NCBI GenBank assembly: GCA_003167275.1
Contig: PMTT01000949.1
Location: 1-45,812, forward strand
Source: Bryobacterales bacterium
GTDB lineage: Bacteria > Acidobacteriota > Terriglobia > Bryobacterales > Bryobacteraceae
Direction: 5' to 3'
DNA length: 45,812 nucleotides
Both the position numbers and the translations under genes were made by a program. The notes beneath the pieces are model-generated. The model made no database searches. It saw only the letters and a list, made by a program, of their open reading frames with translations, and was not told the origin of the DNA. The first letter of the stretch is position 1; every line of letters starts with the position of its first letter. Positions 1-8,671 of the stretch are shown in pieces.

Positions 1-26
1 CTGCTGAATTTTGCGCCGGAAAGGAG

Positions 27-1059
27 CTAAGGATAGTCGCCGAACAGGGTATTCACGTGCAACTGCCCGTCCGCGTCGAATTCGGCCGGGAACAGGCCGA
101 GGCGCCGTTCGAAATCGTGCTTCACCGAGATTCGCATGGTGGCAATGTGCCAGTAGCGCCCCTGCTTGTCGGCAAAAGTAGCGCTGTGGCCAGCGGCGGC
201 GATGAATCCCGTGGGCTTATGAGAGAACGGGCTGTACGGCGCGTAGGTGAATGGTCCGCGGGCTCGCCGAGGTGTAGACACCGTCCGCATAGCCGCGGAA
301 TTCAGTCCCTGGGGCGGCATATTGCAGGTAGTACGTGCCGGCGTGTTTGGTCATCCAACTGCCCTCGAGCCAGGGACCCTCCTGAAAACCGGGTCCGGTG
401 GGCGCTCCCAGATTGTCCTCGCCGCGCCGTTCCCACCCGTGCCGCGCGTAATCCGCACGGAAGCAGACCCACGGCTGTCCGACGGGACGGAACTGATTCT
501 TGGAGTCCAACTCCATGCCGGATATCGCGCCGTTGTATGACAAGCCATAGTAGAGATACACTTTGCCATCGTCGTCGGCGAACAGGTCGGGGTCGCCCAC
601 GTCGAAGGGCTTGCCGAGGGATTCCCACTTGCCGGTTTTGGGGTCGGCCGCACGGTACAGGCCGATATTGCAGGCGGTGTAGTACAGCGCGCCATCCAGC
701 ACCATCACAGCAGGAGCATAAGCTTCGATCGGAAGGCCTTCCGGCTTCACGAATTTCCAGTCCACCATGTCCGCGGAATGCCAATATCCGCCGGATTTGG
801 ACGCAAACAGATAGTAGTCGTCCTTGAACAGGACGATGACCGGATCGGCGGCCTCCCGCCGGCTCGGAGAATCGAGCACGAAGCGGTAATCGATGTTGAT
901 GGGGTTGGCGAAGGTGGCCGGCCTGTCAGGGGGCACGGCCATCATGAAGGAAGCCGCCGCGATTGTCAGCGCCAGGCAGAAAAGGAGCAACGGCCGGGAG
1001 ATCGAGCGGACGCTCTTGCGGCGGGGATCCGGCGTGTCGGACGGACAGGGACATGGCAC
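27..1059 (-). pseudogene. GH43-family glycosidase, exported, interrupted by a frameshift near 255-268
   Basis: ORF 217-1059(-) has a signal-like N-terminus and GH43 features (REAADPVIVLFKDDYYLFASKSGGYWHS...DPDLFADDDGKVYLYYG...EGSWMTKHAGTYYLQYAAPGTEFRGYADGVYTSASPR). The GH43 sequence continues in a different frame in ORF 27-320(-) (GPFTYAPYSPFSHKPTGFIAAAGHSATF...FERRLGLFPAEFDADGQLHVNTLFGDYP). Confidence 0.8.
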
Positions 1060-1097
1060 GATAATGACCTCTCACCCACCCGTTCACTTGGAGGCGG

Positions 1098-4000
1098 ATG
1101 TGTAAGCGCAATGTAAGAACCCGGCTGTTCCTTGTAGGATGTGTACTGCTTGCGGCTCAAACTGTCTTCGCGCAAACCGTGGGGTCGATCGCGGGCGAAA
1201 CCAGGGATGCCACGGGGGCGAGCGTACCAGGGGCGAGCATCAGCCTGACGAACATCGCCACCAACGCAGTGCGAATGGCGGCCACCAACGAGGCTGGCGC
1301 CTACGCCTTTCCTTCACTTGCCCCCGGAGTCTATGTGGTCAAGGCTGAGAAGCCCGGCTTCAAGACTTTGATCCGGAATCAGGTGGAAATCCAGGTCCAG
1401 CAGAATGCCCGCATCGATTTTGAGTTCGAAGTCGGGCAACTCTCCGAATCCGTCGAAGTGAAAGCCAGCGCGGCCATCGTCACCGAGAACGCCACCGTCG
1501 GTACGGTGATCGAAAACAAGCGCATCGTCGAGTTGCCGTTGAACGGGCGGAACTATCTCCAGTTAGTCTCCCTGGCGCCGAACGTATCGACCGGGTTCTC
1601 CACCCAGGGGCAGGCGGGAGCGCGCCAGGGTGGAATTCGCTCTTCCCAGACGATTTCGGTCGCCGGCCAGCGAACCAATTTCAATCACTACACCCTCGAC
1701 GGGGTGGAGAACACCGACCCGAACTTCAATACCTTTGTGGTCATGCCTTCGGTGGACGCGCTCCAGGAATTCAAGGTGCAAACCGGGATTTACCCCGCGG
1801 AGTTCGGCCGCATGACTACGCAGATCAACGTACTGACCAAGTCGGGCACAAATCAGTACCACGGCTCGGCGTTTGAGTTCCTTCGCAACGACAAACTGGA
1901 TGCCACCAGCTATGCGTTCACCGCCCTCCGGCCCGTCAAGGACCCGTTCAAGTGGAACCAGTATGGATTCACCCTGGGCGGACCGGTCTGGCTGCCCAAG
2001 ATTTTCAACGGCAAGGACAAGCTGTTCTTCATGGGGAACTACGAGTCGTTCCGGAAACGGGGAAGCACCACCGGCCTGTTCTCCCTGGCGCCGGCAGCAT
2101 TTCAAAGCGGAGACTTTTCCACCCTGGCCAATCGAATCTACGATCCTCTTTCCCGAGCTCAGGCGGCGGATGGAAGCTTCACGGGGACGCCGTTTCCAGG
2201 CAACGTCATTCCGGCCAACCGGATCAGCCCGGTTTCGAAAAAGCTCCTCGAGTTCTACAACACCCCCACCTTGCCGGGGGTAACCAACAACTTCGTGCAA
2301 GCTTTGGGCCGGCCGCAGAATCGCGATCAGTTTATCCTGCGCCTGGATTATGTCGAGTCCGCCAAATCCACCTGGACCGGCAGGTATAGCTGGGGCGACG
2401 AAAATGAGTCCAGCCCCGGCCTCAACCAGAACGGCACAAAGCTGGTCACCAACCTCGAACAGTATATGGGAACCAACACCCGGATTCTCTCGCCTTCCGT
2501 GGTTACCGAGACGCGCTTCGGCTACCCCCGCTTTTACAATTCAGTAGGAACGCTGCTGGCCTTCCAGCGCAACGTGGTGGACGAGTTGGGAATCCCCGGC
2601 CTGAAAGGCGGCGACCCGGTATCCTGGGGCATTCCCGCCATCAGCATCCCCAACTACCAGGGCATCAGCGACAGCACCGACGGACCGTTCGAAAACAAAA
2701 ACAGCACCCTACAGTTCCTGAACAACACTTCGATCGTGCGAGGCAAGCACGCCTTGCGGTTCGGCGGGGAGATCCGCAAAGATCAGTTCAACCAGGTGGG
2801 AAACCAGTATGGCCGCGGCAGCTTTACCTTCTCGACCACGCCGACGCAGGATCCCAAGGCGCTGACGGTCAGCGGCCTGCCCCAGCAGGGCGACGCATTC
2901 GCCTCCTTCCTGCTTGGGAACGTCACGCTGACCGAAGTGGCCGCGCAGATCGCCGCCGTTCAGTTCCGCGCCACCGACTTCGCATTCTACCTGGATGACG
3001 TTTGGAAACTCAGCCCGACGCTCACCATCTCCATGGGACTGCGTTACGAGAACAACCCGCCGTGGGAAGACATATCCGGCAACCTGACCACCGTCTTCTT
3101 CAACGCGTTCGACAACACGCCAAACGTCACCGACCAGAGCCGCTACCCGGTCTTTCTCCGCCAGGGAAAAAGCTCGGGCGACCCGTACGCGGGACTGAAG
3201 GTTCGTTGGCCCAACATTCCGCTGGTTCAGGATGGTCGGCTGGGCAACCGCCTCGTGCAACGCGACAACAACGATTTTGCCCCGCGACTTGGAATCGCCT
3301 GGGCTCCCAACTCCAAGTGGTCGATTCGTACCGGCGCGGGCATGTTCTATAACCAGGACCAAGGCAATCCACGCTTCGACGTGGCGCGGAACGCAGCCGG
3401 GCCAACCCGCAACGACGACAACCCGAACTTCCCGGCCGAAACCTGGTCGAACGGTGCGGCCAGCCTGGCCGGCTCAGTCGCCAATATCCTGACGCCGCAG
3501 GCCTTCTCGAATAAGTTCGACCGCCGCACACCGTACACGTATCAATGGCTATTTAACGTGCAGCGGCAGCTTTCGACGGACCTCGTATTCGAAGCCGGTT
3601 ACCTCGGCTCCGTCAGCCGCCATCTGGAATCCTACCGGGGGGTGAGCGCCGCTGTGCCTGGTCCAGGTACCGTTGCCAGCCGTTCGCCATACCCCAATTG
3701 GGGTCTCCTGGTGCTGGTGGAAGACGGGGGCCGCGGAAACTACAACTCGCTGGGAACCAAGCTGACCAAGCGCTACTCGAGTGGCTTGACGGCGCTGGTG
3801 TCTTACACGTGGTCGAAGTCGATCGACACCACCAGTGGAATCCGGACCTCCGACACGGACACCCTGTTCTCGCAGGACGGCCGGTGCATGCTCTGCGACC
3901 GCGGCCCGTCGGCATTCGACAACCGGCACCGCCTGGTGATCTCCGGCCTGTACGACCTTCCGGTGGGCAAGGGCAAGAAGGTAAACATCGGCAATCCCGT

Positions 4001-4457
4001 CCTCAACGCGGCGATCGGCGGCTGGCAGTTCGGAGGCATTTCCACCTGGCGCTCGGGATTCCCCATCAACCCCACCGCCGGCGTGAACCGCGCCAACACC
4101 AACATCAACAACGACCGTCCGGACGCCACGGGGCAAAGCGTACACGTCGACACCTCGACCACCGAACGCTGGTTCAATACGGGGGCGTTCGCCCTGCAGC
4201 CGCTTTATCAGTTCGGCAATGCCGGGCGGAACTCCGTCACGGGACCTGCTGGCTTCATTCTGGATTCGAACCTGCAGAAGAACTTCCGCCTGAAGGAATC
4301 GCACGAAATCCAGTTCCGGTGGGAGGCGTACAACCTGCTGAATCATCCTGTGTGGGGATTCCCGACTACGAATTTCAGCAGCCCGAACTTCGGCCGGATC
4401 ACTTCGACGGCGATCAGCATGCGCCAGATGCAGTTTGCTCTCAAGTACGTATTCTGA
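1098..4457 (+). CDS. TonB-dependent receptor, Oar-like, with N-terminal carboxypeptidase-regulatory-like domain
   Basis: 1119 aa; signal peptide; GSIAGETRDATGASVPGASISLTNIATN...GVYVVKAEKPGFKT domain; plug-like ELPLNGRNYLQLVSLAPNV; large beta-barrel ending in LKYVF. Upstream GGAGG. Confidence 0.93.
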   Translation: MCKRNVRTRLFLVGCVLLAAQTVFAQTVGSIAGETRDATGASVPGASISLTNIATNAVRMAATNEAGAYAFPSLAPGVYVVKAEKPGFKTLIRNQVEIQVQQNARIDFEFEVGQLSESVEVKASAAIVTENATVGTVIENKRIVELPLNGRNYLQLVSLAPNVSTGFSTQGQAGARQGGIRSSQTISVAGQRTNFNHYTLDGVENTDPNFNTFVVMPSVDALQEFKVQTGIYPAEFGRMTTQINVLTKSGTNQYHGSAFEFLRNDKLDATSYAFTALRPVKDPFKWNQYGFTLGGPVWLPKIFNGKDKLFFMGNYESFRKRGSTTGLFSLAPAAFQSGDFSTLANRIYDPLSRAQAADGSFTGTPFPGNVIPANRISPVSKKLLEFYNTPTLPGVTNNFVQALGRPQNRDQFILRLDYVESAKSTWTGRYSWGDENESSPGLNQNGTKLVTNLEQYMGTNTRILSPSVVTETRFGYPRFYNSVGTLLAFQRNVVDELGIPGLKGGDPVSWGIPAISIPNYQGISDSTDGPFENKNSTLQFLNNTSIVRGKHALRFGGEIRKDQFNQVGNQYGRGSFTFSTTPTQDPKALTVSGLPQQGDAFASFLLGNVTLTEVAAQIAAVQFRATDFAFYLDDVWKLSPTLTISMGLRYENNPPWEDISGNLTTVFFNAFDNTPNVTDQSRYPVFLRQGKSSGDPYAGLKVRWPNIPLVQDGRLGNRLVQRDNNDFAPRLGIAWAPNSKWSIRTGAGMFYNQDQGNPRFDVARNAAGPTRNDDNPNFPAETWSNGAASLAGSVANILTPQAFSNKFDRRTPYTYQWLFNVQRQLSTDLVFEAGYLGSVSRHLESYRGVSAAVPGPGTVASRSPYPNWGLLVLVEDGGRGNYNSLGTKLTKRYSSGLTALVSYTWSKSIDTTSGIRTSDTDTLFSQDGRCMLCDRGPSAFDNRHRLVISGLYDLPVGKGKKVNIGNPVLNAAIGGWQFGGISTWRSGFPINPTAGVNRANTNINNDRPDATGQSVHVDTSTTERWFNTGAFALQPLYQFGNAGRNSVTGPAGFILDSNLQKNFRLKESHEIQFRWEAYNLLNHPVWGFPTTNFSSPNFGRITSTAISMRQMQFALKYVF

Positions 4458-5269
4458 TGAGACTCTCGTTCCGAACGGCGATCCTTCCGACCCTGATCCT
4501 CGCCTGCGCCGGCTCCGTGCCGGCGCAGGACAACGAGACCTGGCACGAGCCCTTCTCTCCCCACCGCGTGGTCGGCAACGTCTATTACGTGGGCACCAGA
4601 GGGCTCGCCTCGTTCCTGATCACCACACCCGACGGCCACGTCCTGATCAACAGCGGACTGAAGAGTTCCGTGCCCATGATCCGGGCCAGCGTCGAAAACT
4701 GGGATCACAACGCCGGCAGCGCCCTGGTCAAGCAACTGACCGGCGCGAAATACCTGGTCATGGAACAGGACGTGGCGGTCACCGAAGACGGCGGAAAGTC
4801 GGACTTCGAGTACGGCGCGATGCCCTCGTCCCTATACGAGCCGGCCAAGGTCGATCGAGCTCTTCACGATGGCGACGAGGTGAAACTGGGCGGGTCTACG
4901 CTGAAGGCCCATCTCACTCCGGGGCACACCAAAGGCTGCACCACCTGGACCATGACGGTTCAAGAGGGGGGCAGAAGCTATGACATTGTGATCGTGGGCA
5001 GCCCCAACGTGAACGCCGGCTACAAGCTGGTAAATAATGGCCGGTACCCGGGCATCGCGGAGGACTTCGCCCGCACGTTTCAAACGCTCAAGTCCCTGCA
5101 CTGCGACATTTTTCTGGGGGCGCACGGAGACTATTACGGGATGGAGGGCAAAGTTGCCAGGATGACCGCCGCCGCACCCGACGTGTTCGTCGACCCGGAC
5201 GGCTACCGTGCCTACGTGTCGGAGAGACAGCAGGCATTCTTGGCGGCGCTCGAACGGCAAAAGAAGTGA
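4457..5269 (+). CDS. Subclass-B3-like metallo-beta-lactamase-fold protein, apparently missing the HxH part of the HxHxDH motif
   Basis: Start MRLSFRTAILPTLILACAGSVPAQ overlaps the TBDR stop (TGATG). HRVVGNVYYVGTRGLASFLITTPDGHVLINSGLK, LTPGHTKGCTTWTM and FLGAHGDYYGM are B3-like. The provided ORF 3698-5269 includes an out-of-gene 5' extension. Confidence 0.82.
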   Translation: MRLSFRTAILPTLILACAGSVPAQDNETWHEPFSPHRVVGNVYYVGTRGLASFLITTPDGHVLINSGLKSSVPMIRASVENWDHNAGSALVKQLTGAKYLVMEQDVAVTEDGGKSDFEYGAMPSSLYEPAKVDRALHDGDEVKLGGSTLKAHLTPGHTKGCTTWTMTVQEGGRSYDIVIVGSPNVNAGYKLVNNGRYPGIAEDFARTFQTLKSLHCDIFLGAHGDYYGMEGKVARMTAAAPDVFVDPDGYRAYVSERQQAFLAALERQKK

Positions 5270-5375
5270 AGGGGTGGCGAGGATGAGCTGTGTGGATCGG
5301 AATGGGCCGGACGAACGTGATTCTGGACAAGCTGCTGGCCGCGGGGGAAGGCAAGGCCATGATCGTGGTCGATGG
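5268..5375 (+). pseudogene. Remnant of a PF00756-type (enterochelin/feruloyl esterase-like) esterase
   Basis: GGEDE (one frame) followed by WIGMGRTNVILDKLLAAGEGKAMIVVDGN (another frame). This resembles the '[26 protein letters not shown]' segment of these esterases. No other parts of the gene are present. Confidence 0.55.
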
Positions 5376-5430
5376 AAACCAGCGCCGTGGGTGGCCCACT
5401 CGCCGAGCCAAGCGGGATTCCCGGCCTAAG

Positions 5431-5682
5431 CACTCATCGTCTCCTGGTAGCAGCAGGCGGCCCAGGAGGATTTACGCCCGATTCCTCGGGTTGCTCCACC
5501 ATCGGCATGGCCGTGGCCCGTGGCATGCCGGGCAACGCCAGCAGAGGAACCGCCGAATTCTCCAAACTCTGGCGAAAAACTCCCTACGAGGCCGTCGCCG
5601 CTTCCCCATGGTCTTTTAGGACTCACGGGTTTTTGCTTCCAAGTCCTCCTGCACGCCTGCTGCTACCAGGAGACGATGAGTG
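5431..5682. repeat. Inverted repeat: arms 5431-5470 and 5644-5682, about 173-bp spacer
   Basis: The reverse complement of 5431-5470 (tcctcctgggccgcctgctgctaccaggagacgatgagtg) matches 5644-5682 (tcctcctgcacgcctgctgctaccaggagacgatgagtg), including a 29-nt perfect block. Confidence 0.9.
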
Positions 5683-6300
5683 CCGAACGGGCCGAGATTC
5701 TGCTTACCCGTTGGCGGCTTTCGCCATGCCCTCGGCCGCTGCCGGCGTCGTGGTGATCTTCCGCTTGTGGTGCGATTTCGGGTTGAACGCGTTTTTCCAC
5801 CCTTCCCGCACAACGTTATTTGCCCTCCATCACTGTGCTGCCGGACGTTGCGCCAGCGCAGATTGCAGGCTTCGGAGACACGCAAACCGGCCCTGTGAAT
5901 CAAACAAAGCAAAAGCTGGTCGCGTTCTTTGGCATCCGCCGCCAGGAGCCTGCCAACCTCGGCCTCACCGACAATCCGTTCCGCCCAGACGTTGCTCGTA
6001 AGCTGGTAACGTCAGCTCCTCAGCGGGATTGGCGGGCAGATAGCGCGTCCTGCAACAGAATGAAAACAAGCTGTTTACGGCTGCCAGCGCCCGAACACGA
6101 GAGACCGGAGCCAGTTCGTCACTGATTAGGGATTGGTCGAAATCCTGGAGGTCGCCAAGTCCGATGTCATTCAGCGGCTTGCCGGCGAACGCCATGAGGC
6201 GGTCAGCATCACGCCGGTAGCCTGAACGCGTATGGGTGCTGGTCTGGCTGTTCAGCCAAAGCCCCAAAGTGGTTGAATCGGAAGGAGTTGAGGATAACAT
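5616..6300 (-). pseudogene. Degraded tyrosine recombinase/phage integrase (XerC/D-like)
   Basis: N-terminal SAM-like region in 5965-6300(-) (HTRSGYRRDADRLMAFAGKPLNDIGLGDLQDF...RVRALAAVNSLFSFCCRTRYLPANPAEEL). A frameshift leads to WAERIVGEAEVGRLLAADAKERDQLLLCLIHRAGLRVSEACNLRWRNV...QITLCGKGGKTR. The C-terminal catalytic part is absent. Confidence 0.8.
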
Positions 6301-6742
6301 TACCGTCCTTATGGAGTGCTCCAGTCAATGTCATGCCTCACACTGTTGTGGAGAAGGTTTGCGAATCGCCCCGAGCTTAATCATGCCGCAATTTTCGATT
6401 TCAGCGATTCGAATGCCCTATGAGAAGACGCTATGTGCGTCGGCGGAATTGTTCCTTTTTTGACGCGACAGTAAAACCGCGCGGAAGATCGACAGACCCG
6501 AATGGCTTTTAACAAAACTTAAAGATCCGCGCTCCCCAATTCGGCTACTGTAATCATATTGCAACAAAAGGTAAGTTCATGCCTCCGGATGGGAAGGATA
6601 CCGGGGAACTTCTTAGCTCAAGCCAACGAGAGCTCCACGAATTGGGTCCGCCCACTTCTATCGGCAATGAGGGCATCGCAGAGACCCGTTACGCTGAGAA
6701 TCGTCACAACGGCTACAGACCGAATGGCAGATTTGATGTGTC

Positions 6743-8671
6743 GTGGATAAGGTCATGTTAAAAAAACAGACTTTCGCTTTGAGCATCGGAGTGATTCTCG
6801 CAGCGACCGGCGTTATGCAGAGCCGCCGTTCGCTTCGGGAATGGCCCATCAAAGATTTGGCGCGAGCCGTGCTCACGGGCCCACGAGTAACGGCCACGAA
6901 CGGAATTACGGGAAACGCCTTCTGCCACTCAGCGAACTTCGCCGGCAGCTGCAGGCTCACCCGTTTCAAACCAAGTCCGCCAACGTGCAAAGCTTTACAG
7001 CCGGGCTTGCCTGGAAGGCTCCTTTGCGAATGGGAGTTGGCTGGCAGTGGCCACCCGGATCGCCGGCCTACGAACAATCTCGCCGTGGTCCCGATTATCA
7101 TCAACACGGGCGCCGCGCTGTTTCCCACACTCCTGGCTTTCCTGGCGAATATCGCGGCGCTCGTATTCAATCCAAAGGCGTTGGGCCGTTTGTTGCGGCA
7201 ACGTTGGCGGTTGGCCGTCGCAGTCACTGCGTCGCTGGCCTTCGTCATTTTCGGCGCGGTGCCGCTGTTGCGCACTGCTCCTCTATCCCGGACTACTGCC
7301 TCGGCGGGGGCACTGTCCGCCGGACAAATCAATTGGGCGAAAGTGGCCGAAGACCTGATTGCTCAGGAGAAACTGCACCAGACAGCTGCCGTACTTGCGC
7401 CGGCGCCGGCGTCGCCCGCGCCCGCCAATGCGGTACCGGCCGACGCACCGGCTAGGACAGGGCAAGTAGCTCCCGCCTCCGTTTCCGATGCGGGAATGTC
7501 GCCTTCAGGACTGACGCCCCTGTGGAGGTTTCAGCCCGAGGATGGGCTATTCCTCGGCAAACCGGCGATCGCCGGAAAGCGAATATACGTCTCCGCCAAC
7601 CAAACGGATCTCGGTGGCTACACCGGTCTTCTGGCCAGTCTCGATCTCGATACGGGAAAGCCGCTCTGGCAGGTGACAGAAATAGGAAAGGACGCGTTGC
7701 CACCGTTCTTCAGTTCTCCTGCGGTGACGGCAGACGGAGAGTTCGTGATCATCGGGCAAGGACTGCATCAGGATCGAGATAGTTCGCTCCTTTGTTTTGA
7801 AACTGCGACCGGCAAATTGCACTGGGCAGTTAAGACCCAGCTGCACATCGAGTCGTCCCCAGCCATTTTCGGGGACATGGTAGTCGTCGGGGCGGGCGCG
7901 ATCGAGGGCAACGACGGCAAACCCGTCGGCGATCCGGGATACGTCTTCGCCGTGCGGATCTCGGACGGCAAGCAGCTCTGGAAACAGGCCGTCAATGATC
8001 CCGAGAGCTCACCTGCGATTGACGACGCCGGCATAGTCTACATCGGAAGTGGCTTCAACGGCAAAGCAGTCGTCGCGCTACGCAGTGGTTCCGACGACGA
8101 ATTGCGCGAGCAGAAACTCGACCGGCTTCTCTGGCGGACCGCCCTTGCCTATCCGATTACGGCGCCGGTAACGCTAGCGGGCGACTTGGTAATCGTCGGA
8201 GGGGGAAATGGCGACATGGTCCACTCCGATCCCAATCCGCAGGGTTTGGTCGTCGCACTGAACCGAAAGACCGGCCAGGTCGTTTGGCAGACGAAGTTCG
8301 AAGATGCGGTCCTGGGACGGATTGCCGTGCGCGACGGCATGATGCTCTGTCCTTTGCGAACCGGTGAAGTAGCGGCGCTCTCGGTTGCGGATGGCCATAT
8401 TCTGTGGCGTTCCCGGGTGAGCGGGACAGCCCCGGTGCTCGCCGGCGGCGCCCTCACAAAAGAGAGGGCGTATGTGGTCAGTAGCGACGGATATCTGGTG
8501 GCGTTCGCCGCCTCCACCGGAAAGATGCTGGAAAAGGTTTATCTCAACGATCAGGGGAAGCCGGGCTCGGGGTTATCGATTTCGTCACCGCAGGTTGTCG
8601 GCAACCGGATCGTCGTCGGCAGCGAAACCGGCGGGTTGCGAGCGTTCTTGGGAACCGGTAACGCCAAATGA
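6743..8671 (+). CDS. Membrane-anchored PQQ-type beta-propeller repeat protein (start uncertain; possible GTG at 7085)
   Basis: N-terminal hydrophobic segments (AVVPIIINTGAALFPTLLAFLANIAALVF...RLAVAVTASLAFVIFGAVPLL), then repeated blades such as LLASLDLDTGKPLWQVTEIG, LLCFETATGKLHWAVKTQ, LVVALNRKTGQVVWQTKFE, VAALSVADGHILWRSRV. Confidence 0.82.
   Translation: MDKVMLKKQTFALSIGVILAATGVMQSRRSLREWPIKDLARAVLTGPRVTATNGITGNAFCHSANFAGSCRLTRFKPSPPTCKALQPGLPGRLLCEWELAGSGHPDRRPTNNLAVVPIIINTGAALFPTLLAFLANIAALVFNPKALGRLLRQRWRLAVAVTASLAFVIFGAVPLLRTAPLSRTTASAGALSAGQINWAKVAEDLIAQEKLHQTAAVLAPAPASPAPANAVPADAPARTGQVAPASVSDAGMSPSGLTPLWRFQPEDGLFLGKPAIAGKRIYVSANQTDLGGYTGLLASLDLDTGKPLWQVTEIGKDALPPFFSSPAVTADGEFVIIGQGLHQDRDSSLLCFETATGKLHWAVKTQLHIESSPAIFGDMVVVGAGAIEGNDGKPVGDPGYVFAVRISDGKQLWKQAVNDPESSPAIDDAGIVYIGSGFNGKAVVALRSGSDDELREQKLDRLLWRTALAYPITAPVTLAGDLVIVGGGNGDMVHSDPNPQGLVVALNRKTGQVVWQTKFEDAVLGRIAVRDGMMLCPLRTGEVAALSVADGHILWRSRVSGTAPVLAGGALTKERAYVVSSDGYLVAFAASTGKMLEKVYLNDQGKPGSGLSISSPQVVGNRIVVGSETGGLRAFLGTGNAK

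Noticed and set aside
3698-4456. N-terminal extension of the provided 523-aa ORF 3698-5269
   Set aside because: Overlaps the TonB receptor in another frame with shadow-type composition; the real metallo-hydrolase start with signal peptide is at 4457.
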